This document shows, one piece after another, positions 1 through 6,378 of a stretch of 9,163 nucleotides of DNA. The DNA is from Marinilabiliales bacterium (lineage in GTDB: Bacteria; Bacteroidota; Bacteroidia; Bacteroidales; BM523). The notes beneath the pieces are model-generated. The model worked only from the letters and a program-made list of their open reading frames with translations. It had not been told where the DNA came from and ran no database searches. The stretch covers positions 1 through 9,163 of the forward strand of contig PKSZ01000276.1 of NCBI GenBank assembly GCA_002869425.1, written 5' to 3'. A program made the translations under genes and the position numbers. Numbering within the stretch: the first letter of the stretch is position 1; each line of letters opens with the position of its first letter.

Positions 1-438
1 AGTAAAACCCATTGCCCACATTGCTGTTGCTGCAGTATAAAGACTAACAGCTGCATTATAATCTAAAAGAACCACATCAATATCGCCAGCGCCTTCTTTA
101 GAGAATGTAATCTCTGCACTGGAATAAGACATGCCCTGCATGGTAATGGTTCCACCTTTCGGTTTACCTGCTGTGTACCCATCAATTTCTGTAGGAAGAT
201 ATTTTTGCAATTCTTCATAATGCATAGCTGTTCCATCATTTGAAGTAGCGCCCATTTCTTCAGCTACTTCCTTTAAATCAGCAAATGCATTTTTTACTTC
301 TTCAGCTGCATCATTTAAATCTTCTTCTACCTGAGCAACTTCCTCTTTTTGCTCATCTTCAACTGGGGCATTACTTGCTCCGCATGAAATCATAAAAATC
401 ACACTGAGAACGATAAATAAGAAATATATTCTTTTCAT
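1..438 (-). CDS. Putative lipoprotein of unknown function (C-terminus beyond the window)
   Basis: This frame is open from the ATG at 438 to the left edge, giving 146 residues and no stop, so the gene is partial at its 3' end. The N-terminus MKRIYFLFIVLSVIFMISCG is a lipoprotein signal peptide: two basic residues, a hydrophobic core, and a lipobox ending in Cys19. Residues about 26-62 are rich in Glu, Lys and Ala and look like a charged helix or coiled coil, probably a spacer from the membrane. A more globular part follows, with YLPTEIDGY at 80-88 and a mixed beta-type sequence to the edge. I do not recognise the family and assign no function. It starts 22 bp after the gcvT stop on the same strand with no terminator between, so it is probably co-transcribed with gcvT, though nothing in it suggests a role in glycine metabolism. 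No Shine-Dalgarno is visible, as is usual in Bacteroidota. Confidence 0.8.
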   Translation of the reverse strand, partial: MKRIYFLFIVLSVIFMISCGASNAPVEDEQKEEVAQVEEDLNDAAEEVKNAFADLKEVAEEMGATSNDGTAMHYEELQKYLPTEIDGYTAGKPKGGTITMQGMSYSSAEITFSKEGAGDIDVVLLDYNAAVSLYTAATAMWAMGFT

Positions 439-460
439 TACTATATAGTTTTAATTAATA

Positions 461-1564
461 CTAAGCCTTATATATTGGCAAACTTGTAATTTCAGCCTTT
501 AAACTTTTATTTCTTACCTTAATATAAATTTCTGTTCCTGACTTCCAATAACCTTTGTTAAGATATGCCATTCCAATACCCTGCTTCATCATAGGAGACA
601 TGGTTCCAGAAGTAACTTCACCAATAATTTCACCCGCTTCATTGACCACTTCATAATGCTGACGAGGAATACCACGGTCTATCATTACAAAAGGCTTCAA
701 TCGCTTTTCAACACCTTCTTCCTTCAACTTTTGATGATGCGACCTCATGATAAAATCATTTCCATCCACAAACTTGGTAATCCAACCCAAACCAGCTTCT
801 ATTGGCGAGGTAGTATCATTGATATCATTCCCATACAGGCAATATCCCATTTCAAGACGCAAAGTATCTCTGGCTCCTAAACCAATTGGCTGAATTCCAA
901 ATTCCTCACCTGCTTCAAAAACTGCATTCCAGAGCTTAACAGCATCTTCATTATTTACATAAATCTCGCATCCACCAGCTCCAGTATAACCTGTTGTTGA
1001 AAACAATACATTTTCAATACCTGCAAAAGTAATTTCCTTAAATGTATAGAATTCCATATCCTCCACAGAAGCTTCGGTAAGCTTCTGCATGGCTTTCAAT
1101 GCCAACGGACCCTGAATTGCCAACTGTGCAATATCATCTGATGCATTGATAAGCTCTTCTCCTATTTTCAGGCCCATTTCTTCTGCATTCTTCACACACC
1201 AATTCCAATCCTTATCAATATTGGCTGCGTTTACAACAAGTAAATATTTTTCATCGCCAAAACGATACACAAGTAAATCGTCAACAATTCCACCCTGATC
1301 ATTTGGAAAACAAGAATACTGAACCTTTCCATCAGTTAAAGCTGCAACATCATTTGATGTAACTTTCTGAACAAAATCAAAGGCCTTAGGACCTACAGCC
1401 CAAAACTCTCCCATATGCGAAACATCAAAAACACCAAGTTTCGTTCGAACTACTGTGTGTTCATTATTGATTCCTGTATACTCTATAGGCATATAATAAC
1501 CTGCAAATGGTGCCATTTTGGCTCCCAATTCTTCATGGAAATGGGTAAAAGCTGTCCTTTTCAT
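461..1564 (-). CDS. gcvT: Aminomethyltransferase, T-protein of the glycine cleavage system
   Basis: GcvT is a cytoplasmic enzyme that moves the aminomethyl carbon from the lipoyl arm of H-protein to tetrahydrofolate, giving 5,10-methylene-THF and ammonia. The 367-residue product has the family's normal length and appears complete. Visible motifs are the [11 protein letters not shown] block (44-54), [10 protein letters not shown] (91-100) with the conserved folate-site Asp95/Asp96 pair, VNAAN (111-115), [11 protein letters not shown] (192-202) with Glu200, [11 protein letters not shown] (228-238) with Arg232, and the C-terminal barrel segment [12 protein letters not shown] (315-326). Residue roles are assigned by family comparison, not by alignment here. 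The start ATG at 1564 gives [17 protein letters not shown], the expected N-terminus. gcvH and gcvP are not in the window. Upstream lie a promoter-like TAAATTTG and the terminator of the preceding gene, so gcvT probably heads its own transcript, continuing into the lipoprotein gene 22 bp downstream. Confidence 0.97.
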   Translation of the reverse strand: MKRTAFTHFHEELGAKMAPFAGYYMPIEYTGINNEHTVVRTKLGVFDVSHMGEFWAVGPKAFDFVQKVTSNDVAALTDGKVQYSCFPNDQGGIVDDLLVYRFGDEKYLLVVNAANIDKDWNWCVKNAEEMGLKIGEELINASDDIAQLAIQGPLALKAMQKLTEASVEDMEFYTFKEITFAGIENVLFSTTGYTGAGGCEIYVNNEDAVKLWNAVFEAGEEFGIQPIGLGARDTLRLEMGYCLYGNDINDTTSPIEAGLGWITKFVDGNDFIMRSHHQKLKEEGVEKRLKPFVMIDRGIPRQHYEVVNEAGEIIGEVTSGTMSPMMKQGIGMAYLNKGYWKSGTEIYIKVRNKSLKAEITSLPIYKA

Positions 1565-1603
1565 TGTTATTTATAAATTATTGATTTGTTATTTGATATT
1601 TTT

Positions 1604-1611
1604 CAAATTTA
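1604..1611 (-). promoter_or_regulatory. Candidate -7 promoter element for gcvT
   Basis: On the minus strand this reads TAAATTTG, a full match to the Bacteroidota -7 consensus TAnnTTTG. It would put the transcription start near 1597 and leave a leader of roughly 30 nt before the gcvT ATG at 1564. No clear TTG -33 element lies 19-21 nt upstream. In this AT-rich stretch the match may be chance. Confidence 0.4.
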
Positions 1612-1622
1612 GTAAAATTACG

Positions 1623-1636
1623 AGGAATTGCTTCCT
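1623..1636. repeat. Short inverted repeat upstream of the gcvT promoter element
   Basis: AGGAA-TTGC-TTCCT forms two 5-bp arms around a 4-nt centre. It lies 11 bp upstream (in the gcvT sense) of the TAAATTTG element, overlapping where a -33 element would sit, which is a plausible operator position. There is no T-run on either side, so it is not terminator-like. It is short enough to be chance. Confidence 0.25.
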
Positions 1637-1660
1637 TAAAAAACTTGTTGTTAAATAGTT

Positions 1661-1672
1661 TTAGTTAACTAA
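1661..1672. repeat. 12-bp perfect palindrome TTAGTTAACTAA
   Basis: The sequence equals its own reverse complement and has no loop, so it suits a dimeric DNA-binding protein better than an RNA hairpin. It sits between the terminator of the OmpA-family gene and the candidate gcvT promoter, about 50 bp upstream of the -7 element. No regulator can be named. Confidence 0.3.
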
Positions 1673-1674
1673 TC

Positions 1675-1702
1675 AAAAAAAAGGCTGTCGAATGACAGCC
1701 TT
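1675..1702 (-). terminator. Intrinsic terminator of the TPR/OmpA operon
   Basis: Read on the minus strand, AAGGCTGTC-ATTC-GACAGCCTT is a perfect 9-bp stem with a 4-nt loop. Its last two T bases run on into six more, giving eight Ts. It begins 22 nt after the OmpA-family stop codon. On the plus strand no T-run follows the hairpin, so it acts in the minus direction only. Confidence 0.88.
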
Positions 1703-1724
1703 CCTTAAAAATATGATCAATTCA

Positions 1725-3803
1725 TTAGTTACTTAAAACCTTGAACTCTACCCTCCTGTTGTTCTGTCTACCTTCAGGCGTATCGTTTGTATCAATTGGC
1801 TGGAAGTATGCATATCCTTTATACTCAAGTCTGTCTTCAGCAATACCTTTACCAATTAGATAATCTACAACAGCTTTTGCTCTGTTTTCAGATAATGAAG
1901 TATTTAGCTTCAATGATCCCCTGTTGTCAGTATGTCCTGAAATCTCAATCCGTGTTGATGGATACTTACTCAACAGATCAACCAATCTGTCAAGTTCAGC
2001 AAAAGATTCTGATCGAAGCGTAGCCTTAGCATAATCAAAGAAAATATTTTTCAATACAATCTTTGATCCGACTGCCATCTTATTAAGCAATATATCTTTT
2101 GTGATCTCCTGATAATTGGTTGCTTCAGGAATGTTAAAGTTTTCTGAATGGAAAAGGTAATCCTCAGCTTTTACTGCAATACCATAGTTCTTACCTGAAG
2201 GCAAGGATATAAGGTATTTACCTGTCGAACTATTGGACTTCATAACAGAAATAACTTCATTCTTTTCATTATCTACAATTTCGATGGTAGCTTCAATAGG
2301 ATTAAGCGATAAAGCATCTTTAACTGTTCCTTTCAGGATAGTCAGACGCATGGTTTTTATCTCAACAGACTCTTCCATTACGACCTCACTTACAGGCTCC
2401 GTACTAGCAAGAAGCTTATCTTCATTACTTTGAATAACAGGCTTTTCCGGCCCTCTAAATGTAATCATATAAATATCATAACTACCTTCACCATCCTCTT
2501 TGGCAGAAGCATAATAACCATGCTTACCACTTGCAGCCATTACAAAGAACACATCATCATCGGGTGTATTGATAGGCCAACCTAAATTTTCAGGTTCACC
2601 CCAATTTCCATCGTCCTGAAGTTCTGATTTAAAGATATCAAATCCGCCCATACTGGAATGCCCTTTTGAGCTGAAATAAATGGTACGACCGTCTGGGTGC
2701 ATAAACACACCACGCTCATCGTATTCTGTATTGATGGCATTGCTCAAATTGCTTGGCTCTCCCCATCTTTCTTTTTCTTCATCCCATGATGACACAAATA
2801 TATCATGATCACCCAAATTATCTTCTGGCTTATTACTCACAAAATACATGGTTCTTCCATCAAATGAAAAAGAAGCCGAAGACTCATGATATTCTGTATT
2901 AATGTACTTTTTCAAAGCATCATCATCTGGCTTTGACCATTCAGAACCTTCCAGCTCTGAAACCAAAATATCACCCTGACCACTTTCTCCATTAAAAATG
3001 AACAATTGCTGACCATCAGGTGAAAGACCTACAGTTGCATCATTACCACTTCCATTCAAAGGCTTCCCCATATTTTCTGCAGGAATCCATTTCCCCATAT
3101 TATTTTTATAGGACACATAAATATCCTCCATGAAAAGATTATCCCTCGTATCTCTTCCACCACCCGTTGTATTTTCTCTTCTGGAAGTAAAAATCATCAT
3201 AGATTCATCCGCAGATATCAATGGACTATAATCTCTGTATGAAGAATTTACATTGGGACCAAGATTGTCAATAAATACTCTCACGGGCTTCTGAACCAAT
3301 TTTTTACCATTTTCACATTCCTCAATCTTCTTTTCAATATCCTTTTTGTGATCCTGAAGAGCAGCTGGAGACAATTTATTCTTATATTTTTTATAATGTT
3401 CTATTGCTTTATCAAACTCTCCCTTTAAGTGATATCCTCTACCAATTTTATATAAGATATCCTCCATAATATTTGGATCCAACTCATAAGCTTTTGTATA
3501 ATAATCTATACATTTCACTTTACTAATTGTATTCAGATAACATTCCCCTATTTTATAGTTCAACATGGGAACATTATTATTGAATTTATATGCCTGGAGA
3601 TAATATTCCAGAGCCCTTCTGTATCCCCCGATTCCAAGTTCATAATAAGACTCGCCTTCCTTAATTGCATCTTTGGCTGATTTATAGGCATCTTTACTCC
3701 TAAAATCGTCCTTATTCAATTCAATCTCCTGTGCACGAATAAAAAATGAACTCAGGAGAAAAATATTGATTAAAATTATTTTTGCTGTTTTCATTGTTCT
3801 CAT
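1725..3803 (-). CDS. PorE-like outer-envelope protein: TPR, PD40 beta-propeller, CRD and OmpA C-terminal domain
   Basis: This 692-residue exported protein has a signal peptide (1-24, ending FFIRAQ) with no lipobox Cys. TPR-like helices span about 48-165. Five PD40/WD40-like blades lie in about 185-447, seen at SPLISADESMMIF, VGLSPDGQQLFIF, SFSFDGRTMYFVS, VFMHPDGRTIYFSS and the last DIYMITF. A carboxypeptidase-regulatory-like beta-sandwich spans about 488-575, and an OmpA domain about 583-690. The OmpA domain keeps FFDYAKATL, GHTDNRGS with Asp626, and SENRA with Arg641, the pair that binds diaminopimelate in OmpA-type domains. The domain order and size match PorE of Porphyromonas gingivalis, a lipoprotein of the type IX secretion system. 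However, Bacteroidota carry several such paralogues and no other por/spr gene is nearby, so a secretion role is only possible. An alternative ATG at 3794 (M4) gives an equally good signal peptide. The start at 3803 lies 2 nt after the upstream stop codon, suggesting coupled translation. Confidence 0.9.
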   Translation of the reverse strand: MRTMKTAKIILINIFLLSSFFIRAQEIELNKDDFRSKDAYKSAKDAIKEGESYYELGIGGYRRALEYYLQAYKFNNNVPMLNYKIGECYLNTISKVKCIDYYTKAYELDPNIMEDILYKIGRGYHLKGEFDKAIEHYKKYKNKLSPAALQDHKKDIEKKIEECENGKKLVQKPVRVFIDNLGPNVNSSYRDYSPLISADESMMIFTSRRENTTGGGRDTRDNLFMEDIYVSYKNNMGKWIPAENMGKPLNGSGNDATVGLSPDGQQLFIFNGESGQGDILVSELEGSEWSKPDDDALKKYINTEYHESSASFSFDGRTMYFVSNKPEDNLGDHDIFVSSWDEEKERWGEPSNLSNAINTEYDERGVFMHPDGRTIYFSSKGHSSMGGFDIFKSELQDDGNWGEPENLGWPINTPDDDVFFVMAASGKHGYYASAKEDGEGSYDIYMITFRGPEKPVIQSNEDKLLASTEPVSEVVMEESVEIKTMRLTILKGTVKDALSLNPIEATIEIVDNEKNEVISVMKSNSSTGKYLISLPSGKNYGIAVKAEDYLFHSENFNIPEATNYQEITKDILLNKMAVGSKIVLKNIFFDYAKATLRSESFAELDRLVDLLSKYPSTRIEISGHTDNRGSLKLNTSLSENRAKAVVDYLIGKGIAEDRLEYKGYAYFQPIDTNDTPEGRQNNRRVEFKVLSN

Positions 3804-3805
3804 TT

Positions 3806-4894
3806 TTAATTATTGCACTCCTGAAGATAAGTATCTGCGATTTTAACACCAAGCTCTTTCGCTTTAGCCCAATCTTTACATGCACCTGAAAAATCGCGAA
3901 GTTCCTCCTTTGATATCCCTCTGTTCAAGTATGCAATACCATATGAAGAATCCATATTTATTGCCTTTTCAAAATGCCGGATTGCTTCGTCGTATTTTTT
4001 CATTTTCATTTTTGCTGTACCAAGATTATTCATAGCATAAACATAATCGCTTTTTATCATCAATGCCTTTTCGAAATCTTTGACTGCTCCTTCGTAATCT
4101 TTTGCATCACACCTGGCACTTCCACGGTTATTATACGCCATATAATAATCTGGCTTCAACTTAATAGCCTGAGTATATGCATCAATAGCATCATCATACT
4201 TTTCCAGTTTTCGAAGGACAGACCCCAAATTATTATATGCAATTTCAAATTTAGGATCCACATTTAAAGCCATCTTATAATCCAATACAGCATCATCATA
4301 TTTCTCCAGTTTTCTTTTTGCACTACCTCTATCGTTGTATGCAAATGCAAATTTTGGATCTAACTTAATGGATTCATCAAAAGCCTCTACAGCGCCCTGA
4401 TAATCTGCATCCTGAAAGCGAATAACCCCTGTGTAATAATATACTTTTGCATCTTTATGACCTTTCTCTACAGCCAGGGCATAGTCAGCTAAAGCACCAG
4501 CATTATCGTTAATTGTATGCTTTGCGCGCCCCCTGTTATAATACGCTGCAGCTAAACTATCGTCCAGCTCAATGGCTTTGTCAAAATCCTCAATTGCATC
4601 CTTGTATTTATGCAATTCCATTTTAACAGCACCCCTGTTAAAAAAGGCTTTGGCAAAATTTGCATCAAAACCAATTGCCTCTGTGAAGGCAGCAATTGCT
4701 TCTGCATAATTCTTTTTCTGAAAGTTTTCAATTCCTTTATTGTAAGCCATTTCAGCTTCCTGATCTTCCATTACAACCAGGGTAGAATCTTCTACCGGCG
4801 CATCTTCTTCTGTTTCTGCTTCTGTCTGAGCCAGAAGAGTTAAAGGAGCAACCGCCAGCATAATAAAAATCATGAAGTATTTTCTCATAGTCAT
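3806..4894 (-). CDS. Exported protein of nine tandem TPR repeats
   Basis: The 362-residue product has a signal peptide (about 1-23, ending LTLLAQ), an acidic linker (about 24-48) and then only TPRs. The TPR glycine in the NxRG/NxLG motif recurs at residues 54, 88, 122, 156, 190, 224, 258, 292 and 326, exactly 34 apart, so nine repeats run in phase without insertions. The end, ACKDWAKAKELGVK, is the usual capping form of such Bacteroidota proteins. TPR solenoids bind other proteins. The location is probably periplasmic, and the partner is unknown. The next gene follows after 2 nt and also begins with TPRs, so the two probably work together at the cell envelope. The ATG at 4888 (M3, MRKYFMIF) is an alternative start. 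No catalytic motif is present. Confidence 0.9.
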   Translation of the reverse strand: MTMRKYFMIFIMLAVAPLTLLAQTEAETEEDAPVEDSTLVVMEDQEAEMAYNKGIENFQKKNYAEAIAAFTEAIGFDANFAKAFFNRGAVKMELHKYKDAIEDFDKAIELDDSLAAAYYNRGRAKHTINDNAGALADYALAVEKGHKDAKVYYYTGVIRFQDADYQGAVEAFDESIKLDPKFAFAYNDRGSAKRKLEKYDDAVLDYKMALNVDPKFEIAYNNLGSVLRKLEKYDDAIDAYTQAIKLKPDYYMAYNNRGSARCDAKDYEGAVKDFEKALMIKSDYVYAMNNLGTAKMKMKKYDEAIRHFEKAINMDSSYGIAYLNRGISKEELRDFSGACKDWAKAKELGVKIADTYLQECNN

Positions 4895-4912
4895 CCGGTT
4901 TTTAAGGTTGGG

Positions 4913-4920
4913 TAAAGTTA
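4913..4920 (-). promoter_or_regulatory. Weak candidate -7 element for the TPR/OmpA operon
   Basis: On the minus strand this reads TAACTTTA, one mismatch from TAnnTTTG, and no TTG lies at the right distance upstream. It would leave only a short leader before the TPR gene start. The 87-bp gap (4895-4981) is otherwise very AT-rich with no terminator-like hairpin, so read-through from the broken gene upstream is also possible. Confidence 0.22.
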
Positions 4921-4981
4921 TAAAAATAGCTTACTTTTTAAAATATTTTTAGACAAAAGTGGGAATGTGTCAAACCAAATT

Positions 4982-5749
4982 TCAAGATGTAATAATTCCT
5001 GCTTTTACATCAAATACAACGCGCTTCCCATTATAATAGTAACCTAAACTATCGAACTGCCATTGCCATTCCTGAACATTTTTCATATGGGGAAGAGAAA
5101 CAAAAACAGTTGAATTGACTTGCTCTTGCTCATCTTCATCAGAAAAAATCCGTTCACAGTAATCAAAAATTATACAAGATTTTTCGCAGGGTAGCATTTT
5201 CAGGTGATGCTCCTGTATTTTCATCCTAAGCTTTTTCAGCTCCTCTTCATTCATCAATTGATGCTCTTTTACAAAATCAAGCAATAATATATCCAATTGA
5301 TTCAAAATATTAAGTGACACAACCATTTCATAGCCAGTCAAATCCAAACGACAATCAGGATCAAGATCTGATGACACTATTTGCTTTTTCCCAATCTTAT
5401 AGTAATGATAAATCTTTTCAGACAAACTACCATTCAAATCAACTTCAATGAATTTAATTTATTCCTCATTTCTATACTTATGCTTAATCTGTTCAGGATG
5501 ACTAATATCAAGGCAATAGAGAGTAATACCCTGATTGATAATTTCATCGACAGGGACATCGAGCAACCATCCACTTCCCAGCAACGCCATTGACTTTGGC
5601 TTCAAAATATCCATGGTTCTGAGTATAGCCTCTTTTGAATTTTGCAAATGCAATGCCCATCCATTTGCTTCGCGCAAATATCTTTTTATAATTCCTTTTT
5701 GATCAGAAATATAACCCAGTTTGCGAATAATTCTACGGCGTTTTACCAT
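4982..5749 (-). pseudogene. SAM-methyltransferase-like gene interrupted by one in-frame TAA
   Basis: One reading frame runs from the ATG at 5749 to the TGA at 4982-4984 and is broken only by TAA at 5459-5461 (codon 97 of 256). The front part has a basic start MVKRRRIIRKLGY, W31 in ANGWALHL, and ALLGSGWLLDVP (55-66), which fits the glycine-rich SAM-binding loop, followed by CLDISHPEQIKH, where Asp81 may be the acidic residue of motif II. Past the stop, in the same frame, come IKFIEVDL, then VVSLNILNQLDILLLDFV (a motif IV-type strand and helix) and a conserved-looking end, WQWQFDSLGYYYNGKRVVF. From memory these are the two halves of one uncharacterised Bacteroidota methyltransferase-like family. 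Its substrate is unknown. The frame also extends to a GTG at 5773, but the ATG fits better. A TTG at 5437 could restart the second half. Inference: a recent nonsense mutation, a base error, or less likely recoding. Confidence 0.75.
5459..5461 (-). other. In-frame TAA stop inside the methyltransferase-like gene
   Basis: On the minus strand the context is GAG GAA TAA ATT AAA TTC. The frame before the stop ends YRNEE and resumes with IKFIEVDL, which reads like the next strand of the same Rossmann-type fold. The separation to the resumed frame is a whole number of codons, so no frameshift is involved. TAA also ends gcvP-independent neighbours such as the TPR, kinase and ClpB genes, so TAA is not generally reassigned here. 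Confidence 0.85.
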
Positions 5750-5767
5750 GAAAGTATGCTCTGCAAC

Positions 5768-5799
5768 TTGCACAAAGTTCGATAATTTTTATACATTTA
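5768..5799 (+). promoter_or_regulatory. Candidate promoter of the YfiR-kinase-HPt operon
   Basis: TTG at 5768-5770 and TACATTTA at 5792-5799 are separated by 21 nt. This fits the Bacteroidota arrangement of a TTG -33 element and TAnnTTTG -7 element, with one mismatch in the last base. The start of transcription would fall near 5805, about 25 nt before the TTG start codon of the YfiR-like gene. Confidence 0.45.
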
Positions 5800-5806
5800 C
5801 TAGCAA
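5773..5806 (-). promoter_or_regulatory. Weak candidate promoter of the broken methyltransferase-like gene
   Basis: On the minus strand TTG (5806-5804) is followed after 23 nt by GAACTTTG (5780-5773), one mismatch from TAnnTTTG. Transcription would start near 5766, downstream of the GTG at 5773, which favours the ATG at 5749 as the start codon. It overlaps the plus-strand promoter candidate almost completely. The spacing is at the long end of the accepted range. Confidence 0.28.
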
Positions 5807-5829
5807 TAACTAAAAAATTACCGAATCCC

Positions 5830-6378
5830 TTGAAAATAAAGACCATATACAAATTTTTACTTAGTATTTATTTTGTATCAATGGTCTTAACTTCTTTTTC
5901 ACAGCAATATACTGAGTACGAAGTAAAATCAGCATATCTGTATAATTTTGCCAAATTTATTAACTGGCCAGAAGATTGCAAAAAAACAAAGAAATTTATC
6001 ATTGGTGTTTACGGGGAAAATAAGTTTAATGACGATCTTCATAAAACACTGAATGGCAGAAAAATCCTTGACAAAGACTGGGAACTGGTTGTATTCGATA
6101 ATCCAAAAAAAATAAATTGTCATATTTTATTGGTTACTGAAACCGATATTGACAAGCTAAACGACTTATTCAAATATTTAAAAGACGAACCCATACTTAC
6201 AATAGGAGATAATATCTCGGCATTTTGTGAAAAAGGAGGTATTATAAATTTTACTCCAAAGGGAGATTCTAAACAATTTGAAATTAATAACGATGCAGCA
6301 AAAAGAGTTCATTTAACCATCAGCTCTAAATTGCTTGCTATTGCAAAGATTGTTACAGATGAAGAAGACATTTTTTAA
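5830..6378 (+). CDS. YfiR-family periplasmic protein (DUF4154)
   Basis: This 182-residue exported protein has a signal peptide (about 1-25, ending TSFSQ). Its body shows YfiR-family hallmarks: [15 protein letters not shown] (33-47), [10 protein letters not shown] (95-104), [10 protein letters not shown] (132-141) and the C-terminal [12 protein letters not shown] (164-175). In Pseudomonas aeruginosa YfiR is a periplasmic repressor of the CHASE8 diguanylate cyclase YfiN. Here the next gene encodes a CHASE8 kinase, so this protein probably controls that sensor. Mature-part cysteines are Cys50, Cys97 and Cys133. The Pseudomonas protein uses two disulfides, so at most one could form within this chain. 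The start is TTG at 5830: no ATG or GTG lies upstream in frame, and the first internal ATG (5881) would remove most of the signal peptide. The last 20 nt overlap the kinase gene, which suggests coupled translation. Confidence 0.9.
   Translation: MKIKTIYKFLLSIYFVSMVLTSFSQQYTEYEVKSAYLYNFAKFINWPEDCKKTKKFIIGVYGENKFNDDLHKTLNGRKILDKDWELVVFDNPKKINCHILLVTETDIDKLNDLFKYLKDEPILTIGDNISAFCEKGGIINFTPKGDSKQFEINNDAAKRVHLTISSKLLAIAKIVTDEEDIF

Noticed and set aside
656..880. Plus-strand open frame of 74 codons inside gcvT
   Set aside because: It is antisense to a complete, clearly recognisable gcvT, and its translation resembles no protein family.
1565..1680. Glycine riboswitch upstream of gcvT
   Set aside because: The leader left by the candidate promoter is only about 30 nt, and the whole gap is AT-rich with none of the stacked GC-rich helices of a glycine aptamer.
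3974..4267. Plus-strand open frame of 97 codons opposite the TPR gene
   Set aside because: The repeated 102-nt pattern of the TPR gene keeps the antisense frame open. The product is Ile/Phe/Cys-rich without domain character.
3806..4894. Tandem DNA repeats of 102 bp
   Set aside because: The periodicity is at protein level (34-residue TPRs). The nucleotide copies are diverged and do not form a separate repeat element.
5438..5461. Frameshift as the cause of the split methyltransferase-like gene
   Set aside because: Both halves are in the same frame, with a whole number of codons between them. Only a stop codon separates them.
5459..5461. Genetic-code reassignment of TAA
   Set aside because: TAA ends several intact genes in the window (TPR, YfiR-like, kinase, clpB) at their expected lengths, so general reassignment is not supported.
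5381..5593. Plus-strand open frame opposite the broken methyltransferase-like gene
   Set aside because: It has low-complexity hydrophobic content and no family resemblance. The minus frame carries conserved-looking motifs across the same region.
6335..6358. Upstream TTG start for the hybrid kinase
   Set aside because: The extra residues (MLLQRLLQ) are the shifted frame of the YfiR gene end. The ATG at 6359 gives the usual short cytoplasmic N-terminus before TM1.
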